The position numbers were made by a program, and so were the translations under genes. Shown piece after piece: positions 6,844 to 13,371 of a stretch of DNA of 22,865 bases. Under the pieces are notes generated by a model. The model made no database searches, was not told the DNA's origin, and was given only the letters and a program-made list of their open reading frames with translations. Numbering within the stretch: the stretch's first letter is position 1; each line of letters starts with the position of its first letter. Location: NCBI GenBank assembly GCA_038106575.1, contig JAYOED010000035.1, positions 1 to 22,865 of the forward strand, in the 5' to 3' direction. This DNA comes from Ga0077527 sp038106575. Its GTDB lineage: Bacteria; Pseudomonadota; Gammaproteobacteria; Burkholderiales; SG8-41.

Positions 6844-6990
6844 TTTCCTTCTTTTGTAACCCATTGTTCCATCACACACATTAAGTTTATTCAGCGATCT
6901 GCTGATGTCAACGCGTTTCGTTCATCTACTGTAGATTAGTGCGATGGAATACGTTTGAAGCGGTCGCATAGACCACGCTGCCTATACTCT

Positions 6991-7066
6991 AGCCCTACCG
7001 GGCGGTAGTGACCCTCTCCCGCTGAGTTGAAGGGTCGCTCTACCCCATGAAGGGGGGGGCTATAAT
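6991..7066 (+). promoter_or_regulatory. Nested hairpins and -10 box upstream of nudC
   Basis: A perfect TATAAT (7061-7066) lies 27 bp before the nudC GTG and could be its -10 box, although no good -35 is found 16-18 bp upstream. Just before it three inverted repeats follow one another: CTACCG/CGGTAG (6995-7008), GACCCT/AGGGTC (7010-7015 with 7031-7036) and CCCC/GGGG (7043-7055), all enclosed by AGCC/GGCT (6991-6994 with 7058-7061). The role is unknown. Confidence 0.4.
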
Positions 7067-7092
7067 CGAAGTCTTGAACTCGAGAGCACAGC

Positions 7093-7917
7093 GTGCCTGA
7101 ACAGTACATTTCCATCTACACCCCGCCGCCAGCGCAGGACGCCCCGGCGCTGTGGTTTACTTTCCAGCGCGCGTCGATCCTCGTGCAGAGCGTGGAATCG
7201 GCGGAACTGCCCTGCTGTCGTAACCTGTCCGATCACGGCATTGAGCCGGTGCGCAGCACCTATCTGGGCATGCTCGGCGATCGCCATTGTTATGCGGCGG
7301 AGGTCAGCGAAACGCATCCCCTGCCCGAGGGTTGGGCAACGCTGGGACTGCGCGATCTCTTCGGCATGGTCGACGGCACAGTCGCCGCACTATCGGGACG
7401 CGCATTCCAGATTCTTGAATGGGAACGCAATCACCAGTACTGCAGCCGCTGCGGCACACCGATGAAAGCGCGCGCCGATGAACGCGCGCGCGCCTGCCCG
7501 TCCTGCCGCTTTACCAGCCATCCACCGGTATCGCCAGCGGTGATGGTGCTGGTCACGCGCGGCCGCGAACTGCTACTCGCACGCAAATCGGTATGGCCGG
7601 CGGGACGCTATTCGGCCATTGCCGGATTCGTCGAACCCGGCGAAACGCTGGAAGAAACTGTAGCCCGCGAAACCCGCGAGGAAGTCGGCGTCGAGGTCGG
7701 TGAACTGCGCTATTTTGGCAGCCAGCCGTGGCCGTTCCCGCATTCGCTGATGGTAGCCTTCGTCGCCGAATATGCCGGCGGTGAAGTCATTCCGGACGGC
7801 GTTGAAATCGAGGAAGCCGCCTGGTTCGATGCCAGAGCGCTGCCGAGATTGCCGCCCAGCATCAGCATTTCACGCCGGCTGATTACCACGGTCGCGGCGC
7901 AGCTGGTCCGGCAATAG
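7093..7917 (+). CDS. nudC: NAD(H) pyrophosphatase / NAD-capped RNA decapping Nudix hydrolase
   Basis: NudC splits NADH into NMNH and AMP, and removes NAD caps from RNA 5' ends. The 274-residue protein has an N-terminal domain, a zinc ribbon with Cys117, Cys120, Cys135 and Cys138, and a Nudix box from Gly178 to Val200 (key residues Glu184, Arg192, Glu193, Glu196, Glu197). The NudC hallmark SQPWPFPHSLM is at 210-220. The start is GTG, after a GAGAG purine stretch; no ATG fits. It is the first gene after tRNA-Val, followed 40 bp later by transaldolase on the same strand, so the two may be cotranscribed. The protein is a typical family member. Confidence 0.95.
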   Translation: MPEQYISIYTPPPAQDAPALWFTFQRASILVQSVESAELPCCRNLSDHGIEPVRSTYLGMLGDRHCYAAEVSETHPLPEGWATLGLRDLFGMVDGTVAALSGRAFQILEWERNHQYCSRCGTPMKARADERARACPSCRFTSHPPVSPAVMVLVTRGRELLLARKSVWPAGRYSAIAGFVEPGETLEETVARETREEVGVEVGELRYFGSQPWPFPHSLMVAFVAEYAGGEVIPDGVEIEEAAWFDARALPRLPPSISISRRLITTVAAQLVRQ

Positions 7918-7957
7918 GGCTGAACCGGCGCAAGCCCCCTGTTTACGAACATTCGCA

Positions 7958-9055
7958 ATGAAAAACAAACCGATGAACCCCCTACTCCGCCTGCATGCGC
8001 TGGGACAGCGCATCTGGCTGGACAACCTTTCACGCACGTTGCTGCGCGACGGTACACTGAAAAAACTGGTAACCGAAGACCGTATCGCCGGCGTCACCTC
8101 CAACCCCACCATCTTTTTCAAGGCGTTCAGTGATAGCAAGCATTACCGCGAAGATCTGCAGAAACTGAAAGCCGATCCCGCGCTTTCGGCCGAACAGCGC
8201 TACGAAGCCCTGGCCATCGCAGATATCCAGAATGCCTGCAACACACTGCTGCCGATGTACAAGAGCACTTCCGGAGAAGACGGTTACGTCAGCCTCGAAG
8301 TGTCTCCGGAACTCGCGCACGACGCTACCGGTACGGTTGCAGCAGGACTGGGCCTCAAGGAAGCTGTCCAGCACGACAACCTGATGATCAAGGTTCCGGC
8401 AACGGCAGCCGGACTGCAGGCGACAGAGGAACTGATCGCACAGGGTTGCTCGGTCAACGTGACGCTGATGTTTTCATTGCGCCATGTGCGTGATGTCGCA
8501 CAGTCCTACCTGCGCGGCATTTCGCGGCTGATCGAAGGCGGCGGCGACGCACGCAATGTCAAGTCGGTCGCCAGTCTATTCCTGAGCCGGGTCGACACAC
8601 TGGTTGACAAGCGGCTGGAAGCCATCGGCGGTGATGCGCTCGCAATGCGAGGCCGTACGGCGGTTGCGCTGGCGAAACTCGCCTACCGAGAATACAAAGT
8701 CACTTTCGGCAGCGACGAATTCAAGGCGCTTGCAAAAAAAGGCGTGAGGCCGCAGCCGATGCTTTGGGCCAGCACTGGTACCAAGAATCCAACCTATAGC
8801 GACGTACTGTATGTCGAATCGCTGATCGGCGCTCAGACCGTCAACACGGTACCTGATGCAACGCTGGCCGCTTTCCGCGAGCATGGCCGCGCCGAAGCGA
8901 CCCTTGAAACCGGCGTGGAGGCCGCCGAGGAACAGTTTGAAGCACTGCAGCGCCTGGGCATCGACATGGAAGCCGCGGGAGAAGAACTGCAGACCGACGG
9001 GCTGAAACTGTTCGCGGACTCCTTCAACCAGCTACTGGCGCTGACGTCAGGCTGA
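7958..9055 (+). CDS. tal: Transaldolase
   Basis: Transaldolase moves a dihydroxyacetone unit between sugar phosphates in the non-oxidative pentose phosphate pathway. The 365-residue protein has AGVTSNPTIFFKA (44-56), the Schiff-base lysine Lys145 in NLMIKVPAT, and SVNVTLMFSL after it. Its length places it in the long bacterial subfamily and not with the ~317-residue TalB type. Two in-frame ATGs, at 7958 and 7973, are both possible; neither has a clear ribosome site, and conservation appears to begin at about the second. It lies 40 bp after nudC and meets dnaQ tail to tail, with 14 bp between the stops and no strong terminator there. Confidence 0.93.
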   Translation: MKNKPMNPLLRLHALGQRIWLDNLSRTLLRDGTLKKLVTEDRIAGVTSNPTIFFKAFSDSKHYREDLQKLKADPALSAEQRYEALAIADIQNACNTLLPMYKSTSGEDGYVSLEVSPELAHDATGTVAAGLGLKEAVQHDNLMIKVPATAAGLQATEELIAQGCSVNVTLMFSLRHVRDVAQSYLRGISRLIEGGGDARNVKSVASLFLSRVDTLVDKRLEAIGGDALAMRGRTAVALAKLAYREYKVTFGSDEFKALAKKGVRPQPMLWASTGTKNPTYSDVLYVESLIGAQTVNTVPDATLAAFREHGRAEATLETGVEAAEEQFEALQRLGIDMEAAGEELQTDGLKLFADSFNQLLALTSG

Positions 9056-9069
9056 ACGTCATAGCGCCT

Positions 9070-9774
9070 TTAGGGTGCCTCGCGGCGCCACAGTGCGCCG
9101 CCGCAGACCATGTCGATTTCGGCGAGTTGCGCTTCATGTGCAGCTAACTCCTCTGCCGTGGTGTACACGACCACCAGTTTCAGCTTGCTGCGGTCGAATC
9201 CGCGCTCAACCGTGTCCGCCTGCACTGTTTCGGCTTCGACGATCAGACTGTCTTGGCCACGGGTCATCACTAGATAGACATCCGCCAGTAGTTCCGCATC
9301 GAGCAGCGCACCGTGCAGCGTGCGCTCTGAATTGTCGACCTGGTACCGTTCGCACAGCGCATCCAGGCCGTTGCGCTTGCCCGGATGCAGGTCCTTCGCC
9401 ATGCGCAAGGTATCGATCACGTTTGGACAGAAGGTCGACAGCTTCTTTTTCTTCGCCAGCGCCAGCTCGGTGTCGAGAAATCCGATGTCGAACGGCGCGT
9501 TGTGGATGATCAGTTCGGCGCCGTCGACGTACTCAAGAAACTCGGTGACGATTTCCCCAAAAGCCGGCTTGTCGGCAAGAAACTCTGTGGTCAGGCCGTG
9601 AACCTGCAGCGCACCCTCGTCGCTGTCTCGTCCCGGATTGATGTAGCGATGAAAATGCCGACCGGTGAGTCTGCGGTTGACCAGCTCCACCCCGGCGATT
9701 TCGATAATGCGATGCCCGAGTTTGGGCTCCAGGCCCGTGGTTTCGGTATCAAGCACGATCTGCCGCTGTGCCAT
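9070..9774 (-). CDS. dnaQ: DNA polymerase III epsilon subunit (3'-5' proofreading exonuclease)
   Basis: Epsilon proofreads inside the replicative core. The 234-residue protein has all three DEDDh motifs: Exo I DTETTG (Asp9, Glu11), Exo II NAPFDIGFLD (Asp96) and Exo III HGALLDAELLADVYL (His154, Asp159). After the exonuclease domain, QDSLIV at about 174-179 resembles the beta-clamp binding motif of E. coli epsilon, and the remaining tail would bind the alpha subunit. Its ATG overlaps the rnhA stop by one base (TGATG), so translation is coupled. The rnhA-dnaQ pairing is the same as in E. coli, though there the genes are divergent; here they are collinear. Confidence 0.96.
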   Translation of the reverse strand: MAQRQIVLDTETTGLEPKLGHRIIEIAGVELVNRRLTGRHFHRYINPGRDSDEGALQVHGLTTEFLADKPAFGEIVTEFLEYVDGAELIIHNAPFDIGFLDTELALAKKKKLSTFCPNVIDTLRMAKDLHPGKRNGLDALCERYQVDNSERTLHGALLDAELLADVYLVMTRGQDSLIVEAETVQADTVERGFDRSKLKLVVVYTTAEELAAHEAQLAEIDMVCGGALWRREAP

Positions 9775-10226
9775 CAGGACGACCGCTCCAGGTTGACGCT
9801 CTCTACACCCATGTTGGCCAGCGCATCGGCACGCTCATTGCCATTGTGCCCCGCATGACCCTTGACCCAGAGCCACTCGATCTCGTGCTGAGCCGCCAGC
9901 TCGTCGAGCCGCCGCCACAGATCCTCGTTCTTGACTGGCTTTTTGTCGGCGGTTTTCCAGCCGCGCTTTTTCCACGAGTGTATCCATTCCGAAATGCCCT
10001 GCTGCACGTATTTCGAATCTGTCTGCAGGCGCACCCGGCAATCGCGTTTCAGCGCTTCCAAAGCGCGAATCACCGCAGTGAGCTCCATGCGATTGTTAGT
10101 GGTCAACGGCTCGCCACCGAAAAGTTCGCGCGTCCTGCCGTTGCTGCTGAGCAGCACCCCCCAGCCGCCAACACCGGGATTGCCCTTGCAAGCGCCGTCG
10201 GTGTAGATGTCGACCACATCGCTCAT
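9774..10226 (-). CDS. rnhA: Ribonuclease HI
   Basis: RNase HI cuts the RNA strand of RNA:DNA hybrids, removing R-loops and primers. The 150-residue protein keeps the four acidic catalytic residues at the E. coli positions, Asp10 (YTDGAC), Glu48 (RMELTAV), Asp70 (TDSKYV) and Asp134 (GNERAD), and His124 in KGHAGH. The basic handle region around 82-100 (SWKKRGWKTADKKPVKN) is present. It overlaps the upstream methyltransferase by 4 nt (ATGA) and dnaQ by 1 nt, which makes a tightly coupled three-gene unit. Confidence 0.96.
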   Translation of the reverse strand: MSDVVDIYTDGACKGNPGVGGWGVLLSSNGRTRELFGGEPLTTNNRMELTAVIRALEALKRDCRVRLQTDSKYVQQGISEWIHSWKKRGWKTADKKPVKNEDLWRRLDELAAQHEIEWLWVKGHAGHNGNERADALANMGVESVNLERSS

Positions 10227-10978
10227 TGCATGCGCACCTTGGCTGCAGCGGCTTTCTCTTCACGCACGCGTTCCGGCACTGGAGACAGTTTTTTCTTCGG
10301 TAGCGACCGCCCGTTCCATTTCGGCATGATCAGGCGGATGCCGCGCACCCGCTTGATCGCCTGCAGGAAATAAATACCGCCAGCCGCAGGCCACCAGCGG
10401 TCTCCAGCTTTTTCCATGAACGCTAGGCGGTCCAGCCATTTCTGTTCCGCGCACGGTGGCGAGTAACAGGCCATCGACCCGGCGACGATTTCCAATCCCA
10501 CTAGGGCAAACCAGTCCTTGACCCGCGGCAGGTGGATGAAACGGCCGCACCACGGATACTCCTTGCGGTTGCTGAAACCACGGCGCAGACCCCACAGGCT
10601 CAGCGGATTGAAACCCGCGATCAGGACATGGCCTTCCGGCCGCAGGGCCCGAGCCACTTCTCGGACAACCTGGTGAGGATCGGACGAATACTCCAGCGTG
10701 TGCGGCAACAGCATCAGGTCCACGCTGTTGGATTCGACCGGCAGATCGCGGAAGTCAGCACGCAGCCCGGCTTGCGAATGCAGGCCGACCTGGACGTGCA
10801 AGGGTATGCGGCTGGCTCTCAGCAGATCGACATCGCCGATACCGAGCTGCAGCGCGTGATAACCGAAGATATCGGCAACGGCGCGGTCGAAATAGGCCTG
10901 TTCGCACGCTACGACATAGCTGCCTAACGGTGTCGTCAGCCACCGCGTTACAAAAAAATCTGCTGCCGCATTTGACAT
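10223..10978 (-). CDS. YafS-like SAM-dependent methyltransferase (type 11 family)
   Basis: The 251-residue protein resembles E. coli YafS, which lies in the same place between gloB and rnhA. The post-I and later methyltransferase motifs are visible: DLPVESNSVDLMLLPHTLEY (76-95 region) and VARALRPEGHVLIAGFNPLS. The glycine-rich SAM motif I is degenerate, reading ALQLGIGDVDLL in place of the usual DxGxGxG, as is also seen in YafS-type proteins. A basic, Ala/Lys-rich C-terminal tail follows. Substrate is unknown. Its stop overlaps the rnhA start by 4 nt. The gene is divergent from gloB, 60 bp apart, and the gloB -35 box overlaps its first codons. Confidence 0.8.
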   Translation of the reverse strand: MSNAAADFFVTRWLTTPLGSYVVACEQAYFDRAVADIFGYHALQLGIGDVDLLRASRIPLHVQVGLHSQAGLRADFRDLPVESNSVDLMLLPHTLEYSSDPHQVVREVARALRPEGHVLIAGFNPLSLWGLRRGFSNRKEYPWCGRFIHLPRVKDWFALVGLEIVAGSMACYSPPCAEQKWLDRLAFMEKAGDRWWPAAGGIYFLQAIKRVRGIRLIMPKWNGRSLPKKKLSPVPERVREEKAAAAKVRMQ

Positions 10979-10999
10979 GACGCAAGTTTAAATCATAAT
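10972..10999 (+). promoter_or_regulatory. Sigma70 promoter for gloB
   Basis: A perfect TTGACA (10972-10977) and CATAAT (10994-10999) are 16 bp apart, predicting a start near 11006 and a leader of about 33 nt. The -35 box overlaps the start codon of the divergent methyltransferase, so the two transcription units may interfere. Confidence 0.75.
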
Positions 11000-11038
11000 C
11001 GGGCGCTGTTCAGGAATCGATGGGAACGGAGCGGAAAT

Positions 11039-11809
11039 ATGACGGGATATGAAGTGGTGCCGGTGCGCGCCTTCTCGGACAACTACATCTGGACCATACG
11101 CGACGCAGTCTGGGCCGCCGTAGTTGACCCTGGCGACGCGCGTCCGGTAATCGACTACCTCGACCGCGAAAAACTCACGCTGGTTGCCATACTCAATACT
11201 CATCACCATGCCGATCATGTCGGCGGCAATGCTGCGCTACTCGCACGCACCGCGGTGCCAGTCTACGGCCCGCATGACGGGCGCATTCCGGAAGTGGACA
11301 ACCGGCTCGGCGAAGGCGAAAAATTCGTGTTGCCGCATTTCAACATCGAATTCACGACCATGGAGATACCGGGACACACTCGGTCGCATATCGCTTTTCA
11401 CGGCGGCGGCATGCTGTTCTGCGGAGACACGCTCTTCGCTGCCGGTTGCGGCCGGCTGTTCGAAGGCACCCCGCGACAGATGTACGATTCGCTAACCCGT
11501 CTGTCGCAGCTACCTGACGACACCCATGTCTATTGCGGCCATGAATACACCCTGTCCAACATCCGTTTCGCTCGTGCCGCCGAGCCAGACAACAAGTCAT
11601 TGCCGGACCTGGAAGCCCGCATGCAGGCCCTGCGCGATCACGACCAGCCGACCCTGCCATCATCCATCAGCCAGGAAAAAGCCACCAACCCTTTTCTGCG
11701 TGTCGGCGAAGCTTCTCTGGCAAAAAGTGCGAGTCAACGCGCCAGCAAAACCCTGTCCGATCCGGTCAGCGTGCTGGCGGAAATCCGCGACTGGAAGAAC
11801 AATTTCTAG
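11039..11809 (+). CDS. gloB: Hydroxyacylglutathione hydrolase (glyoxalase II)
   Basis: Glyoxalase II hydrolyses S-lactoylglutathione to D-lactate and glutathione, the second step of methylglyoxal detoxification. The 256-residue metallo-beta-lactamase-fold protein has the binuclear metal site: His55, His57, Asp59 and His60 in THHHADHVGG, His113 in PGHTRSH, Asp130 in FCGDTLF and His168 in YCGHEYT. Length matches E. coli GloB (251). GGAGCGG precedes the ATG at a workable distance. It is the divergent partner of the methyltransferase-rnhA-dnaQ unit and is followed by mltD in the same direction. mltD also lies beside gloB in E. coli. Confidence 0.95.
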   Translation: MTGYEVVPVRAFSDNYIWTIRDAVWAAVVDPGDARPVIDYLDREKLTLVAILNTHHHADHVGGNAALLARTAVPVYGPHDGRIPEVDNRLGEGEKFVLPHFNIEFTTMEIPGHTRSHIAFHGGGMLFCGDTLFAAGCGRLFEGTPRQMYDSLTRLSQLPDDTHVYCGHEYTLSNIRFARAAEPDNKSLPDLEARMQALRDHDQPTLPSSISQEKATNPFLRVGEASLAKSASQRASKTLSDPVSVLAEIRDWKNNF

Positions 11810-11881
11810 GGGTCCTTCTGGCTTTCTCATGTCAGACTTGCAGTCATCTCCATAAAATATTGATTTACAAAGATTATTGTT

Positions 11882-11910
11882 TTGACATTGCGGTCGCATG
11901 AGGCTACCAT
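11882..11910 (+). promoter_or_regulatory. Sigma70 promoter for mltD with AT-rich upstream element
   Basis: TTGACA (11882-11887) and TACCAT (11905-11910) are 17 bp apart. The preceding 11855-11881 stretch is strongly AT-rich, like an UP element. The predicted start near 11917 lies downstream of the ATG at 11898, which supports the later ATG at 11937 as the mltD start. Confidence 0.7.
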
Positions 11911-11936
11911 CCGGCAACGGATTGGCAACCTGTAAG

Positions 11937-13361
11937 ATGGCGAACAAAACCTCACGACGCATGCCCCTTGTTGCGCGCTGCGCAGCCTTGACCGTCCTCG
12001 CACTCGCTGCCGCCTGCTCACAGCTTCCAGTCGGAGATATCGAACCACCCTACAGCAGCATGGCTCCGGTAGTCACGCTGGAGCGGGAAACGCCGCCTGA
12101 ACCTGTTGCCATACCCCTGGTCGAAACACCCCCTGCAGCCGAGGTTGCGGCGCCCCCGCAAGCCGATCTGTGGGAACGCATACGCGCGGGCTTCGCGCTG
12201 CCGGCAATGGAGACCAATCGGGTCCGAGACTGGGAAAACCACTATGCCTCTAAGCCGGACCAGGTCGCAACCATGGTCGAGCGCGGCAGCCACTATCTGC
12301 ATCACATCGTCGAGGAAGTCGAACGCCGCAAGATGCCCTCGGAAATCGTACTGCTGCCGATGATCGAGTCGGCGTACAACCCCCAGGCCTATTCACGGTC
12401 CCATGCATCGGGTCTGTGGCAGTTCATCCCCTCCACCGGCAAGCTTTACGGTCTGCGCCAGAACTGGTGGTACGACGGACGCCGCGATGTCATCGCCGCA
12501 ACCAGCGCAGCGCTGGATTATCTCGAAAAACTATACGCCCAGTTCAACGACTGGGAACTGGCACTGGCTTCCTACAACTGGGGGGAAGGTGCTGTCGCCC
12601 GCGCAATGGCCCGAAACCTGGCCCGTGGCAAGCCCGCGGATTACTCCAGCTTGACCATGCCAGCCGAGACCCGCAATTACATTCCGAAACTGATAGCGGT
12701 CAAGAACATCATAAGCGATCCTGCGCGCTTCGGGCTGCAGCTTGCCTCGGTGCCCAACGAACCCTTTTTCTCCATCGTCACGGTGGAACAGCATATCGAC
12801 GTGGAACTAGCCGCCAAGCTCGCAAACATGTCACTCGATGAATTCAAGTTCCTTAATCCCGCACACAACAAGGCGGTTATCAAGGCCGGCGCGGCTGAAA
12901 CTATCGTGCTGCCGCGCGACCGCGTCGAACTGTTCAACACCAACCTTGAGAACTACAGCGAGCCGCTGGTGTCCTGGCAGGCGCATACGCTGAAGCGCGG
13001 CGAAAAGCCCGAGAAAGTGGCTGCAAAATACGGAATCAGTCTGTCGGAACTCAAGCAGGTCAACGGCATCAAGGGCAGAAACAGGTTCCGTGTCGGCCTA
13101 TCACTGCTGGTTCCGGTCACAGCCGGCGCCGTTCCCAATCTTCCGGATCTGCCGGCCACACCGGTGACCATGACCGGCGCCTACAGAGCGGCACGCGCCA
13201 AAAACAACCGGCGCACGGTCAGAAGCACCCAGGCGCAGGCAAAAAAAACCTCGACTCAATACAATTCGCGCAAATCCGCCAAATCCATAGCCAAGGCGAC
13301 TTCGAAAAAAAACAAAAAACCAAATGACACCTCGGTCGTCACCGCGCAGGCCCGCGACTGA
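11937..13361 (+). CDS. mltD: Membrane-bound lytic murein transglycosylase D
   Basis: MltD cleaves the MurNAc-GlcNAc bond of peptidoglycan to give anhydro ends. The start at 11937 gives 474 residues; an upstream ATG at 11898 is disfavoured because it lies within the promoter. An N-terminal lipoprotein signal ends at AAAC (Cys27). A Pro-rich linker follows, then the SLT domain at about 105-240 with catalytic Glu144 in LPMIESAYNP, and SGLWQFIPSTG and ASYNWGEG. A degenerate LysM-like stretch lies near 280-330 and a LysM repeat near 349-396. The last 75 residues are rich in Lys, Arg, Ser and Thr, an extension that E. coli MltD lacks in this position. The stop is only 3 bp from the convergent ATPase stop. 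Confidence 0.92.
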   Translation: MANKTSRRMPLVARCAALTVLALAAACSQLPVGDIEPPYSSMAPVVTLERETPPEPVAIPLVETPPAAEVAAPPQADLWERIRAGFALPAMETNRVRDWENHYASKPDQVATMVERGSHYLHHIVEEVERRKMPSEIVLLPMIESAYNPQAYSRSHASGLWQFIPSTGKLYGLRQNWWYDGRRDVIAATSAALDYLEKLYAQFNDWELALASYNWGEGAVARAMARNLARGKPADYSSLTMPAETRNYIPKLIAVKNIISDPARFGLQLASVPNEPFFSIVTVEQHIDVELAAKLANMSLDEFKFLNPAHNKAVIKAGAAETIVLPRDRVELFNTNLENYSEPLVSWQAHTLKRGEKPEKVAAKYGISLSELKQVNGIKGRNRFRVGLSLLVPVTAGAVPNLPDLPATPVTMTGAYRAARAKNNRRTVRSTQAQAKKTSTQYNSRKSAKSIAKATSKKNKKPNDTSVVTAQARD

Positions 13362-13371
13362 GGCTCAGTCG
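13355..13371. repeat. Palindrome spanning two convergent stop codons
   Basis: CGACTGAG-G-CTCAGTCG is a perfect palindrome with 8-bp arms around one central base. It covers the last Asp codon and TGA of both mltD and the convergent ATPase gene. As RNA it gives a 6-bp stem with a 5-nt loop on either strand, without a U tract, so it is not a standard terminator. Confidence 0.6.

Noticed and set aside
6991..7061. Possible tRNA gene from the cloverleaf-like order of hairpins
   Set aside because: No TTCGA-type T-loop, no conserved D-loop residues, a 15-nt middle loop and no CCA; kept only as a structured region.
9042..9061. TGACGT-N8-ACGTCA hairpin at the end of tal as a terminator
   Set aside because: Only a 6-bp stem overlapping the stop codon, with no T tract after it on either strand.
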